From Segatella copri DSM 18205 (GTDB taxonomy: Bacteria; Bacteroidota; Bacteroidia; Bacteroidales; Bacteroidaceae), in assembly GCF_025151535.1 (NCBI RefSeq), contig NZ_CP102288.1, positions 2,117,501-2,181,500 of the forward strand: a stretch of DNA of 64,000 bases. Direction: 5' to 3'. Shown here piece after piece: positions 48,614 through 59,387 of this stretch. The position numbers and the translations under genes are program-made. The notes under the pieces were generated by a model. The model saw only the letters and a list, made by a program, of their open reading frames with translations. It did not search any database and was not told the DNA's origin. Each line of letters begins with the position of its first letter. The first letter of the stretch is position 1.

Positions 48614-48787
48614 ATACATTTTGTCAGTATTTTAAAGAAAAGGCAAGCATTTCGCTTTTGTTTTTTGTCGAACATTTTAAATTTATCGAGGCTTATCACA
48701 TTCTCCTTACAATTTGTAAGGCAGAAAGTATTTTTATAACACAAATTGTAAGATTGCGAAAAATAATCAAGATTTCTGTATTTATTT

Positions 48788-48818
48788 TCTTGCATATCTC
48801 AACAAATCGTCGTACCTT
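48788..48818 (+). promoter_or_regulatory. Promoter of dapF-dapL-glnN
   Basis: TTG (48788-48790), 20 bp, TACCTTTG (48811-48818), about 115 bp before dapF. Confidence 0.75.
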
Positions 48819-48933
48819 TGCAACCGAAATCAAACAAATAGTCATCAAAATATTCGAAAGACTAGCAAAAAGTCAAATCTCAAAAGAGATAAGACATGAG
48901 AGATAAAAGAAGAATATTCAAACATAAAGAACA

Positions 48934-49779
48934 ATGCAGATGAAAGAAACAGTTCATTTTACAAAGATGCAGGGAGCGGGTAACGATTATATATATGTAG
49001 ATACCCAACAATACGACATCCCTGACCCAGAGAAGGCGGCCATTGCCTGGAGTGCTTATCACACGGGCATAGGAAGCGACGGACTGGTTCTCATCGGAAA
49101 GCCGCACGACGGCAGAAGAGCAGATTATTCGATGCGTATCTTCAACGCCGATGGTTCAGAAGCGATGATGTGCGGCAATGCAAGCCGATGCATCGGTAAG
49201 TATCTTTACGAAAAAGGATTGACCCGAAAGGACACCATCCGACTGGAAACACTTTCGGGTATCAAGATATTGAAACTTCATCTTCAGGATAATAAAGAAG
49301 TTGTGAAATCGGTAACAGTAGACATGCTGGAACCCAAACTTGAAAATCCCGAGCAATTCATAGGCCCTTCGGTGCTCGAAGCTGACGGCAGAAAATTTGA
49401 AGGCACCTATGTTTGCATGGGTAATCCGCATTTCGTTACCTTCGTGGATGACATCGACACCATCGACATCGCCCACTATGGTAAAATCCTGGAAAGAGAC
49501 AAGGCATTTCCCCAAAGATGCAACATAGAATTTGCACAAGTAACTGATACAGACATCATAAGGACACGAGTTTGGGAAAGGGGAAGCGGAATAACAATGG
49601 CTTGCGGAACAGGAGCCTGTGCCACAGCCGTAGCCGCAGCCCTTACCAACCGTACCGGCAGAAAAAGCAGTATCGTGATGGATGGCGGAACGCTGGAAAT
49701 AGAATATAGCGAGGCTGATGACCATGTTTACATGACAGGGCCTGCAGCATTCGCTTTTGAAGGAGAAATTGAATTATAA
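48934..49779 (+). CDS. dapF: Diaminopimelate epimerase
   Basis: 281 residues. [15 protein letters not shown] opens the fold. The two catalytic Cys are in [13 protein letters not shown] (about residue 78) and [13 protein letters not shown] (about 226). It converts LL- to meso-diaminopimelate for lysine and peptidoglycan. A second start at 48940 is possible. It is first in a run with dapL and glnN, which places it one step after DapL. Confidence 0.97.
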   Translation: MQMKETVHFTKMQGAGNDYIYVDTQQYDIPDPEKAAIAWSAYHTGIGSDGLVLIGKPHDGRRADYSMRIFNADGSEAMMCGNASRCIGKYLYEKGLTRKDTIRLETLSGIKILKLHLQDNKEVVKSVTVDMLEPKLENPEQFIGPSVLEADGRKFEGTYVCMGNPHFVTFVDDIDTIDIAHYGKILERDKAFPQRCNIEFAQVTDTDIIRTRVWERGSGITMACGTGACATAVAAALTNRTGRKSSIVMDGGTLEIEYSEADDHVYMTGPAAFAFEGEIEL

Positions 49780-49841
49780 ATAAGAGCAAACTTAAATAAC
49801 AAATGGTCGATAATGACCACAAATAAAAGGAGAAACAAAAT

Positions 49842-51074
49842 ATGGCATTAGTTAATGAACATTTCCTGAAGTTGGCCAACAACTACTTGTTTGCCGACAT
49901 CGCAAAGAAGGTGAACGCCTACAAGATTGCACATCCAAAGCAGCGTGTAATCAGTCTGGGCATCGGTGACGTAACCCAGCCTCTCTGCCCTGCCGTCATC
50001 AAGGCGATGCACAAGGCTGTAGACGAGATGGCTGAGCAGGCTTCTTTCAGAGGCTACGGTCCGGAGCGAGGCTACGACTTCCTCCGAGAGGCTATCATCA
50101 AGAACGACTTTCTGCCACGTGGCATTCATCTTGACGCCAACGAGGTATTCGTAAACGATGGAGCCAAGAGCGATACGGGAAATATCCAGGAGATTTTGAG
50201 ATGGGATAACAACATCGGTGTTACCGACCCGATTTATCCGGTTTATATAGACTCTAACGTGATGATAGGTAGAGCGGGAATCTTCGAGAACGGCAAGTGG
50301 AGCAATGTAACCTACATGCCTTGCGATGAGAGCGACGACTTCATCCCTCAGATTCCAGACCACCGTGTGGACATGATTTATCTCTGTTATCCAAACAATC
50401 CTACGGGTACGGTCATCTCGAAAGAAGAACTCAGAAAATGGGTAAACTATGCTATCAAGAACGAGAGCATCATCCTCTATGATGCAGCCTACGAGGCATA
50501 TATCACCGACCCGGCAATTCCTCATTCTATCTACGAGATTCGTGGAGCCAGAAAGGTAGCGATAGAATTCCACAGTTATTCGAAGACTGCCGGATTCACC
50601 GGTGTGCGTTGTGGTTACACCATCGTTCCTAAGGAGTTGAAGGCAAAGACATTGGCAGGTGAGGAAGTGGCATTGAATCCTATCTGGGACCGCCGCCAGT
50701 GCACCAAGTTTAATGGTACCAGCTATATCAGCCAGCGTGCTGCCGAAGCCATCTACACCCCAGAGGGTAAGGAACAGGTGAAGGCAACCATCAACTACTA
50801 TATGGAGAATGCCCACTTCATGAGAGCAGAACTCCAGAAACTCGGCTTGAGAGTATATGGCGGTGAGAATGCACCTTATCTCTGGGTGAAGACGCCAAAC
50901 AATACACCTAGCTGGAAATTCTTCGAAGAGATGCTTTATGGTGCCAGCGTAGTCTGCACTCCAGGTGTCGGCTTCGGTCCATCGGGCGAAGGCTACATCC
51001 GACTCACCGCCTTCGGCGAGCATGAGGACTGCAAGGAAGCCATGGAGAGAATTGCCAAATGGCTGGGAAAATAA
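49842..51074 (+). CDS. dapL: LL-diaminopimelate aminotransferase
   Basis: 410 residues, class I/II PLP enzyme. The PLP lysine is in SYSKTAGFTGVRCGYT (about residue 246); SLGIGDVTQPLCPAV and YPNNPTGTVI are usual DapL text. It makes LL-diaminopimelate from tetrahydrodipicolinate with glutamate as donor, skipping the succinylase steps. It is 62 bp after dapF. A long antisense frame over this gene is a shadow. Confidence 0.97.
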   Translation: MALVNEHFLKLANNYLFADIAKKVNAYKIAHPKQRVISLGIGDVTQPLCPAVIKAMHKAVDEMAEQASFRGYGPERGYDFLREAIIKNDFLPRGIHLDANEVFVNDGAKSDTGNIQEILRWDNNIGVTDPIYPVYIDSNVMIGRAGIFENGKWSNVTYMPCDESDDFIPQIPDHRVDMIYLCYPNNPTGTVISKEELRKWVNYAIKNESIILYDAAYEAYITDPAIPHSIYEIRGARKVAIEFHSYSKTAGFTGVRCGYTIVPKELKAKTLAGEEVALNPIWDRRQCTKFNGTSYISQRAAEAIYTPEGKEQVKATINYYMENAHFMRAELQKLGLRVYGGENAPYLWVKTPNNTPSWKFFEEMLYGASVVCTPGVGFGPSGEGYIRLTAFGEHEDCKEAMERIAKWLGK

Positions 51075-51106
51075 TTCAACACTTAACATTGAACATTAAA
51101 CATTTA
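51072..51106. repeat. AT-rich repeat arm (dapL-glnN gap)
   Basis: TAATTCAACACTTAACATTG and further AACATTAAACATTT units, the same family as in the other nitrogen-gene gaps, again as a single arm; it overlaps the dapL stop. Confidence 0.7.
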
Positions 51107-51118
51107 AAAATATAAGGT

Positions 51119-53308
51119 ATGAGCAACTTAAGATTTGAAGCTGTTTCAGAGGCTTCCAAGAGAAAGCCTGTTGAGGTAACCGCTCCTAGCGAGCGACCAA
51201 GTGAATTCTTCGGAAAGAAGGTATTCAACCGACAGAAGATGTACAAGTATCTCCCTGCAGATGTCTATGAGAAACTGGTAGATGTCATCGACAACGGAGC
51301 ACGTCTCGACCGTAACATCGCCAACGCCGTAGCCAAAGGCATCAAGCAGTGGGCTGACGAGAATGGCGTAACCCACTACACCCACTGGTTCCAGCCATTG
51401 ACAGAAGGTACTGCCGAGAAGCACGATGCCTTCATCGAGCATGATGGCAAGGGTGGTATGATCGAGGAATTTTCAGGCAAGTTGCTCGTTCAGCAGGAGC
51501 CTGATGCATCATCTTTCCCATCTGGCGGTATCCGCTCTACCTTCGAGGCTCGCGGTTATTCTGCATGGGATCCAACATCTCCTGTATTTATCATCGACGA
51601 TACACTCTGTATCCCTACCGTCTTCATCTCTTACACAGGTGAGGCACTCGACTATAAAGCTCCATTGCTCCGTTCATTGCACGCTGTAAACGTAGCAGCA
51701 ACAGAGGTTTGCCACTACTTCAACCCAGATGTCAAGAAAGTTATTTCCAATCTCGGTTGGGAGCAGGAGTACTTCCTGGTAGATGAAAGTTTGTATGCAG
51801 CACGTCCTGACCTGATGCTGACAGGCCGCACCCTGATGGGTCATGATTCTGCCAAGAACCAGCAGATGGACGACCACTACTTCGGAGCCATCCCAGAGCG
51901 TGTTCAGGCATTCATGAAGGATTTGGAAATCCAGGCTCTCGAGCTCGGTATTCCTTGCAAGACACGCCATAACGAGGTAGCACCAAACCAGTTTGAGTTG
52001 GCACCTATCTTCGAGGAGACCAACCTTGCCGTTGACCACAACATGCTCCTGATGAGCTTGATGAAGAAGGTAGCTCGCCATCACGGTTTCCGCGTACTTC
52101 TCCATGAGAAGCCATTCGCAGGCATCAACGGTTCCGGTAAGCACAACAACTGGAGTCTCGCTACAGATACAGGCATCCTGCTCCATGGTCCTGGCAAGAC
52201 ACCAGAGGATAACCTCCGTTTCGTAGTCTTCATCACAGAGACTTTGATGGGTGTATACAAGCACAACGGCTTGCTCAAGGCATCTATCATGAGTGCAACC
52301 AATGCGCATCGTCTGGGCGCCAACGAGGCACCTCCAGCAATCATCTCTTCATTCCTCGGCAAGCAGTTGACCGACCTTCTCGAGCACATTGAGAAAGCCG
52401 ACAAGAAGGATCTCTTCACCGTAGCTGGCAAGCAGGGCATGAAGTTGGATATCCCTGAGATTCCAGAGTTGATGATTGATAACACCGACCGTAACCGTAC
52501 TTCTCCATTCGCCTTCACCGGTAACCGTTTCGAGTTCCGTGCTGTAGGTTCTGAGGCTAACTGTGCATCAGCAATGATTGTATTGAACACAGCCGTAGCC
52601 GAGGCTTTGACCGACTTCAAGAAGCGTGTGGATGAGTTGATTGCCAAGGGTGAGGACAAGACATCTGCCATCATCGACATCGTTCGTCAGGATTTGAAGA
52701 CCTGCAAGCCAATCCGTTTCGACGGCAATGGTTACTCAGATGAGTGGGTAGAGGAAGCAGCTAAGCGTGGTCTGGACTGCGAGAAGAGCTGTCCTAAGAT
52801 TTTCGAGCGTTATCTCGACCCTGCATCTATCAAGATGTTCGAGGATATGGGCGTCATGAAGAAGAACGAGTTGGAAGCCCGCAATGAGGTGAAATGGGAG
52901 ACCTACACCAAGAAGATTCAGATTGAGGCTCGTGTAATGGGTGACTTGAGCATGAACCACATCATCCCTGTGGCTACTCACTATCAGAGCCAGTTGGCTA
53001 AGAATGTGGAGAACATGATTGACATCTTCGGTGACGAAGAAGGCAAGAAGTTGACTGCCCGCAACATCAATATCATCAAGAAGATTGCCGAGCGCACTCA
53101 GATTATCGAGACCGGTGTTGAGGAGTTGGTAAATGCCCGCAAGGTGGCCAACAAGATTGAGAATGAGCACGATAAGGCGATAGCTTATCATGACACGGTA
53201 GCTCCAAAAATGGAGGAGATCCGTTATCAGATTGACAAGTTGGAGTTGACTGTAGCCGATGAGCTCTGGACATTGCCTAAGTATCGTGAACTCCTGTTCA
53301 TCCGCTAA
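51119..53308 (+). CDS. glnN: Glutamine synthetase type III
   Basis: 729 residues, full length for GSIII. FFGKKVFNRQKMYKYLPADV at the start, THWFQPLTEGTAEKHDAF, FEARGYSAWDPTSP, then metal and substrate motifs RHNEVAPNQFELAPIFEETN and GSGKHNNWSLATDTGILL are GSIII marks, as is NRTSPFAFTGNRFEFRAVGS. It assimilates ammonium into glutamine with ATP. Its place after dapL couples supply of amino donor to the DAP route. A terminator follows at 53442. Confidence 0.98.
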   Translation: MSNLRFEAVSEASKRKPVEVTAPSERPSEFFGKKVFNRQKMYKYLPADVYEKLVDVIDNGARLDRNIANAVAKGIKQWADENGVTHYTHWFQPLTEGTAEKHDAFIEHDGKGGMIEEFSGKLLVQQEPDASSFPSGGIRSTFEARGYSAWDPTSPVFIIDDTLCIPTVFISYTGEALDYKAPLLRSLHAVNVAATEVCHYFNPDVKKVISNLGWEQEYFLVDESLYAARPDLMLTGRTLMGHDSAKNQQMDDHYFGAIPERVQAFMKDLEIQALELGIPCKTRHNEVAPNQFELAPIFEETNLAVDHNMLLMSLMKKVARHHGFRVLLHEKPFAGINGSGKHNNWSLATDTGILLHGPGKTPEDNLRFVVFITETLMGVYKHNGLLKASIMSATNAHRLGANEAPPAIISSFLGKQLTDLLEHIEKADKKDLFTVAGKQGMKLDIPEIPELMIDNTDRNRTSPFAFTGNRFEFRAVGSEANCASAMIVLNTAVAEALTDFKKRVDELIAKGEDKTSAIIDIVRQDLKTCKPIRFDGNGYSDEWVEEAAKRGLDCEKSCPKIFERYLDPASIKMFEDMGVMKKNELEARNEVKWETYTKKIQIEARVMGDLSMNHIIPVATHYQSQLAKNVENMIDIFGDEEGKKLTARNINIIKKIAERTQIIETGVEELVNARKVANKIENEHDKAIAYHDTVAPKMEEIRYQIDKLELTVADELWTLPKYRELLFIR

Positions 53309-53441
53309 ACAGCAATGTCTTCAAAATAGATAAGACATATTTCTGACAGATAATAACACAAAGCTCTAGTAAGAGCTACTCTTCATCAGATATAACAATT
53401 GAACGATCAATCTATTTCTTTTATTGGTTGTTTAAGTTTGC

Positions 53442-53478
53442 GCGGAGTGTGGTTGTGAAATCACGCTCCGCTTTTTTG
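53442..53478 (+). terminator. Terminator of the dapF-dapL-glnN operon
   Basis: GCGGAG-T-GTG pairs with CAC-G-CTCCGC (53463-53471) and is followed by six T. Confidence 0.92.
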
Positions 53479-53562
53479 TTTCCTGATTTACATAAACAAA
53501 AAACAGACCGACATGAACGCTTGTTCACATCGGCCTGTTTACTCTTTTACCTTTTTACTTTT

Positions 53563-55181
53563 TTACTCTTTTACCTTTAAAAGATTGATAGTCTGTGTTT
53601 TTCCCGTGATACCTGTTACCACGGCGATTCCATTGTCACGAATCTCCACCTTCTCATATTTGGCATCAACAATCACTTTTCCTTTCAATGTCATAACGCC
53701 CCAATGTCTGGGAATCTCTTCAAAGGCGCAATAGGCACCGACAGGTTGCGCTATACTGCAGTAGAGGGGTGGCACGATAACTTTACCATCTACCTTCACA
53801 CCCCATTTCTTTCCTGCTTGATACAATTCCACATGTCCTGCCTCCGACTTCTCATGCAAAAGAAGCATCTCGTTTGCTTCCATTTCCTTCTTTTGCAACA
53901 TTGCCTCATGATAGTATTTCTTGCCAAGGCGAGGCATCACAAAATTCAAATCTTCATTTTCATTCTTTGGATGATTGCATCCTATATAAGTCTTCTTCAA
54001 ATTTGAATCCACCAGGTAGTAGTCCTCTTTGCTGTCCATGACCACGATACGTTCACCATACAGGACTGCACACAACCAATACACATGTTCGTAATCATTA
54101 CGTAGGAAACATACATTCCTGCTCTCTTCATTGCTCATGTGCATCTTCCCTTCATCACCCTCACAATAGTACCATACCTGACAACCGGGAGCAGAAGGTC
54201 TGAATCTGAATATCATGTAGTACCCATAATTCAGAAAATCATATTGTGAAGGATGATAAGGCAGAGAAAAATCTTCTTGGGTTCGAGACATGAAGATGTC
54301 GTTATATTCTATAAACTCCCATCCTTTTATGTTGACAACATGGGGAGTTTCTGCTACGTTAGTGCCATCGTCGATGACAGCTTTTGCCAACAGGTCATAA
54401 TAGCATTTCGCCTTTCTGCGAGGCCGGAAGAACAGGATGTTGCCATCCAACAACTTCATGTCATAGTAATCGTCTGGCTCCAAGACTTGTTCTCCTTGTC
54501 GGTTCACTACCGTCATCTTTCCATCAGGCAGCTTGATGATGGCAAACTCCCCTTTGCTATCTACAAACTCACGATACTGTAGTGTTTGGAGCAATTCTTC
54601 ATGGCTCATCACCATCATCATTTCTGAGTCTGGATGAATCTGAATATCGTCTTGCTTCTCGTTCATTAGGAAAAACTCTCTATCCTTCTGAGTCTCCTTT
54701 CTCTTGCCAACTTTCAGCTTTCCCTCGAACATCGCATTCCAGTTCCATACTTGCGAAGGCAACCCGAACACCCGATAAAGTCCCACATTATCTATAATCA
54801 CACAGTTCTTCTTCCCCTTAGCCACTCCCAATCCACGTCCCACCATCTGCAGATACTTGGCAAGCGACAACGTAGGTCGAGCCAACTGTACAAACTCCAC
54901 ATCCGGGCAGTCAAATCCCTCCGAGAATATGTCCACATTCACCAACACCTGTATAGGAGCAAGTTCATCAGCAGCCCGCAAGCAAGTAGCCCCCAATCCA
55001 TCACCAGCTCGCAAGCAAGTATCAGTAAGGCGGTCCCATCCCGCACAATCTGGCGAGACCTTTGATGCTCCACTCATCCCCAAGCGGTCCCCAAGTGCCT
55101 CAGTAGGCCGCAAGCAAGCAACACCCAGGCGGTCCCATCCCGCACAATCTGGCGAGGGCTTTGATGCCCCGCCAACCTTAG
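53563..55181 (-). pseudogene. 3' part of a split DEAD/DEAH helicase gene
   Basis: The minus strand from the IS1634 border continues a helicase: VNVDIFSEGFDCPDVEFVQL (motif V), QMVGRGLGVAKGKKN (motif VI), then a C-terminal region with WG-type repeats (KKWGVKVDGKVIVPPLY, HWGVMTLKGKVIVDAKYEKV). Before motif V there are about 70 codons of repeat-derived text (DCAGWDRL, ACLRPTEALGDRLG, TCLRAGDGLG, ATCLRAADELA). The 5' part is at 57334-58697. Translation could restart here only by chance. Confidence 0.85.
54950..55181. repeat. In-frame repeat insertion 2 of the helicase gene
   Basis: Degenerate tandem units GCGGTCCCATCCCGCACAAT (copies at 55030 and 55129) and CGCAAGCAAGTA-like units fill this part of the gene. 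Copies with the same sequence occur at 58230 and 59398. The IS1634 target TTAG is inside one copy. Confidence 0.85.
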
Positions 55182-57333
55182 CCCACATTGCAGCAGTCTT
55201 TGATGAAAAACTTAAAGATTCCTAACGAAATCCTAGATTTTGGCAGTTTTCAGCCAATTACCTAGCTGATTTTGCATAAAGAATCCTAATTTGCGGCGAA
55301 TGTTCGGGAAAATCCCCAAAATGCTACACCCGCCCGTTTTGCCAGTTAAAAAATTGTGTGTACCTTTGCCCCCGAAATGTATATATCCAAGGCAAAGAAA
55401 TATCGCGATCAGGGAGATGGTACAGCAATCGCATATGATTACTATCGTCTCACGAAGTCTTACATCGACAAAGATGGCAAGACTAAGCATCGTAGTGTTC
55501 TTTGCCTTGGAGAACTTCCCGGCTTTGACAAGGATGAACGTAACCGACTGGCAGCCATGCTTACCACTATGATTGAGGATGGACAAAGCGTGATGTGTGA
55601 TAACAAAAAGCTCTACGAGGAAGCCATGTCTCAATACGTGAAGTACCGCAGCAGCAAGTATGCCCAGGAAAACGATCCCCGTCTCATCGCCGAGCGCAAG
55701 GTTCGCGAAGAAGAGGAGCGCAAGAAAGCAGTTGCCGTTAAGCTTGAAACGCTCACCCAGCATGAAGCTCGCATCATCGGTTGCGAGAACCTCTGCAACT
55801 CTACCATGCGTATGCTTGATATTCGTAAATATCTGACCTCCAGGGGATGGAAGCGTGACCATATAAACTTTGCCCTCATGCAGATTATCGCACGTGCCAT
55901 CTATCCATATTCAGAATTGAAGACCGTCCGCTATCTTCGTGAGAACACTGCACTTGCAGAGATGTTCGGCATTCCTAAGGAGAAAATAACCAAAGATGCC
56001 TTGTACGAAAGTGCCAAGCGTCTGTGGGACGAGCACCATGGTCTTGAGGACTGGCTCCATGACAGGGTATGCAGCATGTTCGGCATCGAGGAGAAAATCC
56101 TTCTGTTTGACATCACAAACTCCTACTTTGAGGGGAAAATGGAGAACAGTGAACTCTGTCAGTATGGTCGTTCCAAAGAGAAAAGGGACGACTGCAGGAT
56201 TGTTGTCCTTGCTGCTGTAGTAAACACAGAGGGATTACTCGTCCGCACAATGATATACGAGGGAAACCGTCATGATTCTACTACCGTTGAGGAAGTCGTT
56301 GGCACTTTGGCCAAGACCACCACTCAGGAAGCCAAACGTGTCGTAGTGATGGATGCAGGCTTCTACTCCAAGCCGAATGTCAATTGGTTAAAAGCCAATG
56401 GATTCGACTACATTACCGTACTCCCTTCCGGCGATAGCAAGTTCGAGTCTACAAGTTCAGAAATCATCAATCATACCGACAAAAAGGGACAGCAGATACG
56501 CTTGCAGATGGGTAAGGTTGACATGGATGGAGAATCCGTCAAGGCTCTCATGGTGGATAGTGACGCAAAGGGGGCCAAGGAACGCTCCATGTATGAGCAG
56601 GCATGCAAACGCTATGAGGAGGGATTGGAAGCAATCAAAAAGGGTATTCTTACCAAGGGCGGAACCAAGAAACGTGACGCCGTGAACAAGCGATTGGGCA
56701 AATTGGACAAGCAATATGGAGCCATTCGCCTGTCATACAACGTTACCTTTACCTATGAGGGTACAGGAAAGAACGAGGTTGCTACTTCCATGACCTGGGA
56801 ATGCAGAGAGGACAAGGCTGCTCAGAGAAGAAAGTTCCATGGAAAATATGTCTTGCTGACGAGCCTTGATGAAAGCCAGGAATTGAACATCTGGAAATTT
56901 TATAATGTAATCAGAACCGTAGAGGAGACTTTCCATGTGTTGAAGACAGACTTGGATATCCGTCCTGTCTATCATAAGAGCGACAATGGAATCAAGGCTC
57001 ATCTCAACCTTGCCATACTGGCATATTGGGTGGTCAGCGTCACCAAGTATCGCCTGAAATTGAAGAAGCATGAGAATGTGAGATGGGATGAAATCATGCG
57101 CATTGCCAGCACACAGGTTGTGGTTACTGCAAAAGTTGAAACCGTAGATGGGCAGGTCATTAGTATAAGACAGAGCACAGAGGCAGAGAGTAAACTCTCC
57201 GCCATCTATGATTTGCTCTACATTAACCCCAAACCGCTCGGGAAAAGAAAATCCATGCTACACCCAAATCATACCTCAAAAAATCTGGATATTGGAAATC
57301 AGGGAGTTACATGACGGGTGACTGCAATGTGGG
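55182..57333. mobile_element. Intact IS1634-family insertion sequence
   Basis: 2152 bp, inverted ends CCCACATTGCAG (55182-55193) and CTGCAATGTGGG (57322-57333). TTAG is duplicated on both sides (55178-55181 and 57334-57337). The undisturbed target can be read at the sister repeat near 58275 (CCAACCTTAGAGCG), which confirms the insertion point. Confidence 0.93.
55377..57314 (+). CDS. IS1634-family transposase
   Basis: 645 residues from ATG 55377 (MYISKAKKYRDQGDG). TTTG (55338-55341), 19 bp, TACCTTTG (55361-55368) is its promoter, so the mRNA has almost no leader and earlier starts are excluded. DDE text: LLFDITNSYFEGKMENSELC, VVVMDAGFYSKPNVNWL and the late RTVEETFHVLKTDLDIRPVY. No disruption is seen; likely active. 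Confidence 0.93.
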   Translation: MYISKAKKYRDQGDGTAIAYDYYRLTKSYIDKDGKTKHRSVLCLGELPGFDKDERNRLAAMLTTMIEDGQSVMCDNKKLYEEAMSQYVKYRSSKYAQENDPRLIAERKVREEEERKKAVAVKLETLTQHEARIIGCENLCNSTMRMLDIRKYLTSRGWKRDHINFALMQIIARAIYPYSELKTVRYLRENTALAEMFGIPKEKITKDALYESAKRLWDEHHGLEDWLHDRVCSMFGIEEKILLFDITNSYFEGKMENSELCQYGRSKEKRDDCRIVVLAAVVNTEGLLVRTMIYEGNRHDSTTVEEVVGTLAKTTTQEAKRVVVMDAGFYSKPNVNWLKANGFDYITVLPSGDSKFESTSSEIINHTDKKGQQIRLQMGKVDMDGESVKALMVDSDAKGAKERSMYEQACKRYEEGLEAIKKGILTKGGTKKRDAVNKRLGKLDKQYGAIRLSYNVTFTYEGTGKNEVATSMTWECREDKAAQRRKFHGKYVLLTSLDESQELNIWKFYNVIRTVEETFHVLKTDLDIRPVYHKSDNGIKAHLNLAILAYWVVSVTKYRLKLKKHENVRWDEIMRIASTQVVVTAKVETVDGQVISIRQSTEAESKLSAIYDLLYINPKPLGKRKSMLHPNHTSKNLDIGNQGVT

Positions 57334-58697
57334 TTAGAGCGTAGCGGTTCCGAGCGACGAGGAGGAGCGGTTTCCTCCCTCGCTCCTGAGGAGAGAGGGT
57401 CGGGGTGAGAGGTGGAGCCCTCTTTAATGGTAAAGAGGGACGGGGTGATTTTAGAAGAATTGACAGGGTGATTCGAAAAAGGAAGATTTTGAGAAGTATT
57501 AGAAGCTTTGAATCTTTCTATAATTTCTTTTCGTAAAGAACTTGGCGTTTTACTATCAATAGCAACAGCCGCGATGCCGTGTTCTCTGTAGAACTCGGCA
57601 ATAGCATTAGCATGCCTGATATTGATAGCATACCCCCTTCCCTTTCTGTCTTTACCAAATTCCTCCAAGCTCCGATAGAGCCTTTCGATACTCGGTTTCT
57701 TATTCAGCAACATATCCATTTCCTTGTTCTGGTAGTCACCGTCTGCCCCTCGCTTCTGCAAGGAGTCGATGAGCCGTTGCGTCACACTATCCGATTTGAT
57801 GCTCACAAAATCGTATGTCGCCAATCTTCCCTTGCTGATAAACTCAGGAACACTCCACGACTGCACCAAGACATCAAACAAATCCGTGAATCCCTTACCA
57901 TTCAATCGGCAAGGAGTAGCCGTCAGTCCCAGGAACTTAGCATTTGGGAATCTCTCCCACATCTCCTTATAGGTCTTGGCAAGCGCATGGTGCGCCTCGT
58001 CAATCACAATCATCCCCGGTTCTTCCTCTATCTCGTCACAGTGTTTCGACAACCATTGTATCGACACCGCCTTTATCGGCATCATGTCAGAAGTAGGATT
58101 AACAGAAGAGGCAGAAGTGGCACCAAGCCCATCACCACCCCTCTCACCCAGGCGGTCCCCAAGCCCCTCAGTAGGCCGCAAGCAAGTAGCAGTAAGCCCA
58201 TCACCAGCTCGCAAGCAAGCAGCACCCAGGCGGTCCCATCCCGCACAATCTGGCGAGACCTTTGATGGTCCGCCAACCTTAGAGCGAAGCGGTTCCGAGC
58301 ACCGAGTAGGGCGGTTTCCTCCCTCTCCCCTGAGGGTGAGAGGGTCGGGGTGAGAGGTGGAGCCCTCTTTAAGGGTAAAGAGGGACGGGGTGATTTTCGA
58401 AAAATTGACAGGGTGGTTCGAAAAATCCTCTTTTATGGTAAGGGAGGACGGGTGGGTTTTCGAAAAAACTCTTTGAATAGTTTCTCGAATCTGAGAAACC
58501 AACTCCCTTCTATGGGCAACAATCCAAACATTACAATTGGAATGTTCCCTCAAAAACGATTCTACGACCGAAGCGAGTAGAACCGTTTTTCCCGTACCCG
58601 TTGGCATTTGTGCCATCACGGACCGATGAAGGCGCATCGCCTTCTCAATCCGTTCCTTCATATCCTCTTGGTAATCAAAAAGCTTAATATTCTTCAT
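57334..58697 (-). pseudogene. 5' part of a split DEAD/DEAH helicase gene
   Basis: From ATG 58697: MKNIKLFDYQEDMKERIEKA, MPTGTGKTVLLASV (Walker A, about residue 30), WIVAHRREL (Ia), then about 110 codons of repeat text, IVIDEAHHALA (motif II), GLTATPCRLNG (III), GYAINIRHANAIAEFYREHG (IV), AIDSKTPSSLRKE. A second block of repeat text follows and runs into IS1634. Domain order matches superfamily 2 helicases. The split is recent, because both parts remain open. Confidence 0.85.
58090..58480. repeat. In-frame repeat insertion 1 of the helicase gene
   Basis: Between helicase motifs Ia and II the gene carries repeat text including NHPVNFSKITPSLFTLKEGS, HPDPLTLRGEGG, DCAGWDRLGAACLRAGDGL and TATCLRPTEGLGDRL. 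At DNA level GCGGTCCCATCCCGCACAAT (58230), CTCACCCC and AGGGACGGGGTGATTTT units are shared with 57334-57480 and 59398-59700. The reading frame stays open through the whole insert. Confidence 0.87.
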
Positions 58698-58900
58698 ATA
58701 AAAGCATATAATGAATATAGCGTCCCTGCTATATTCCAAGCAGTGACACCTATCAGTATGTTAAAAAGTAAGATGGTATCTTTTTTTAAATTCAAAAAAA
58801 GAAAAGTCAAAAAGACGGGCAGAGCTTCATCAAAAGCCCTGCCAATCTTAAAGTATATAATTAAAAATCTAAATTCTTATCCTTTTGTGTTTTCCAGATA

Positions 58901-59086
58901 TTAGGCAATTGAAGTCACTTTCTTCAAATCATAGTACATCAAACGAGTGTGCTAAGTCTTTGCTACGTCATAGCCAAGATTTTCCGCTTCTTGCTGTTCC
59001 GTAGAAAACAAAAACAGGAACTCATTCTTTTGGTATATCTTATCATCCAATTTCACAAGTTTGCATTTTTCCAATAAGAACCCCAT
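58901..59086 (-). pseudogene. Remnant of a GNAT acetyltransferase
   Basis: MGFLLEKCKLVKLDDKIYQ is the beginning and EAENLGYDVAKT-stop-HTRLMYYDLKKVTSIA the end of GNAT proteins common in Bacteroidales; the acetyl-CoA core between them is deleted and one TAG stop (58954-58952) is in frame. It starts 2 bp after the small gene at 59089. From 58740 to 58900 I see nothing else. Confidence 0.6.
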
Positions 59087-59088
59087 AA

Positions 59089-59244
59089 TCAAAAACCCGC
59101 TTTTTCCAAAATGGCACGAGCTTCAGCAACTTTTGCAGAGAAGTCCACACGATTATTATTATTCATAACTTCTTCCGCTCTCTTCACAAAGCGAGCTGCT
59201 TCTTCACCTCGTAGAGTCGGTATCACTTTAATATCTATTGCCAT
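59089..59244 (-). CDS. Small protein upstream of the GNAT remnant
   Basis: 51 residues, MAIDIKVIPTLRGEEAARFV, then KRAEEVMNNNNRVDFSAKVA and a short end; mostly helical and charged. AAGGAG lies 7 bases before the ATG. The promoter is at 59278-59308. Such small proteins precede GNAT genes in related genomes and might act as partner or antitoxin; this is inference. Confidence 0.7.
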   Translation of the reverse strand: MAIDIKVIPTLRGEEAARFVKRAEEVMNNNNRVDFSAKVAEARAILEKAGF

Positions 59245-59269
59245 AATCTTCTCCTTTTAAACATTTAAT

Positions 59270-59387
59270 TCTGCCGCCAAAGTTACGCTTTTTTCTCGAA
59301 ACCACCAAGAAAATCAAAAGAAATCTGCAACTCATCAGCAAATTACCACAAAAATCAGAAAACTATAAACTATTAACTGTAAACTGC
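59270..59387. repeat. Duplicated promoter region, copy 1
   Basis: About 115 bp nearly identical to 60435-60547. On the minus strand it includes TTG (59308-59306), 20 bp, TAACTTTG (59285-59278) and the AT-rich CTATAAACTATTAACTG arm at its far end. Confidence 0.88.

Noticed and set aside
49848..51089. 413-codon ORF antisense to dapL
   Set aside because: Codon bias of dapL opens this frame; the protein has no recognisable domain and dapL is certain.
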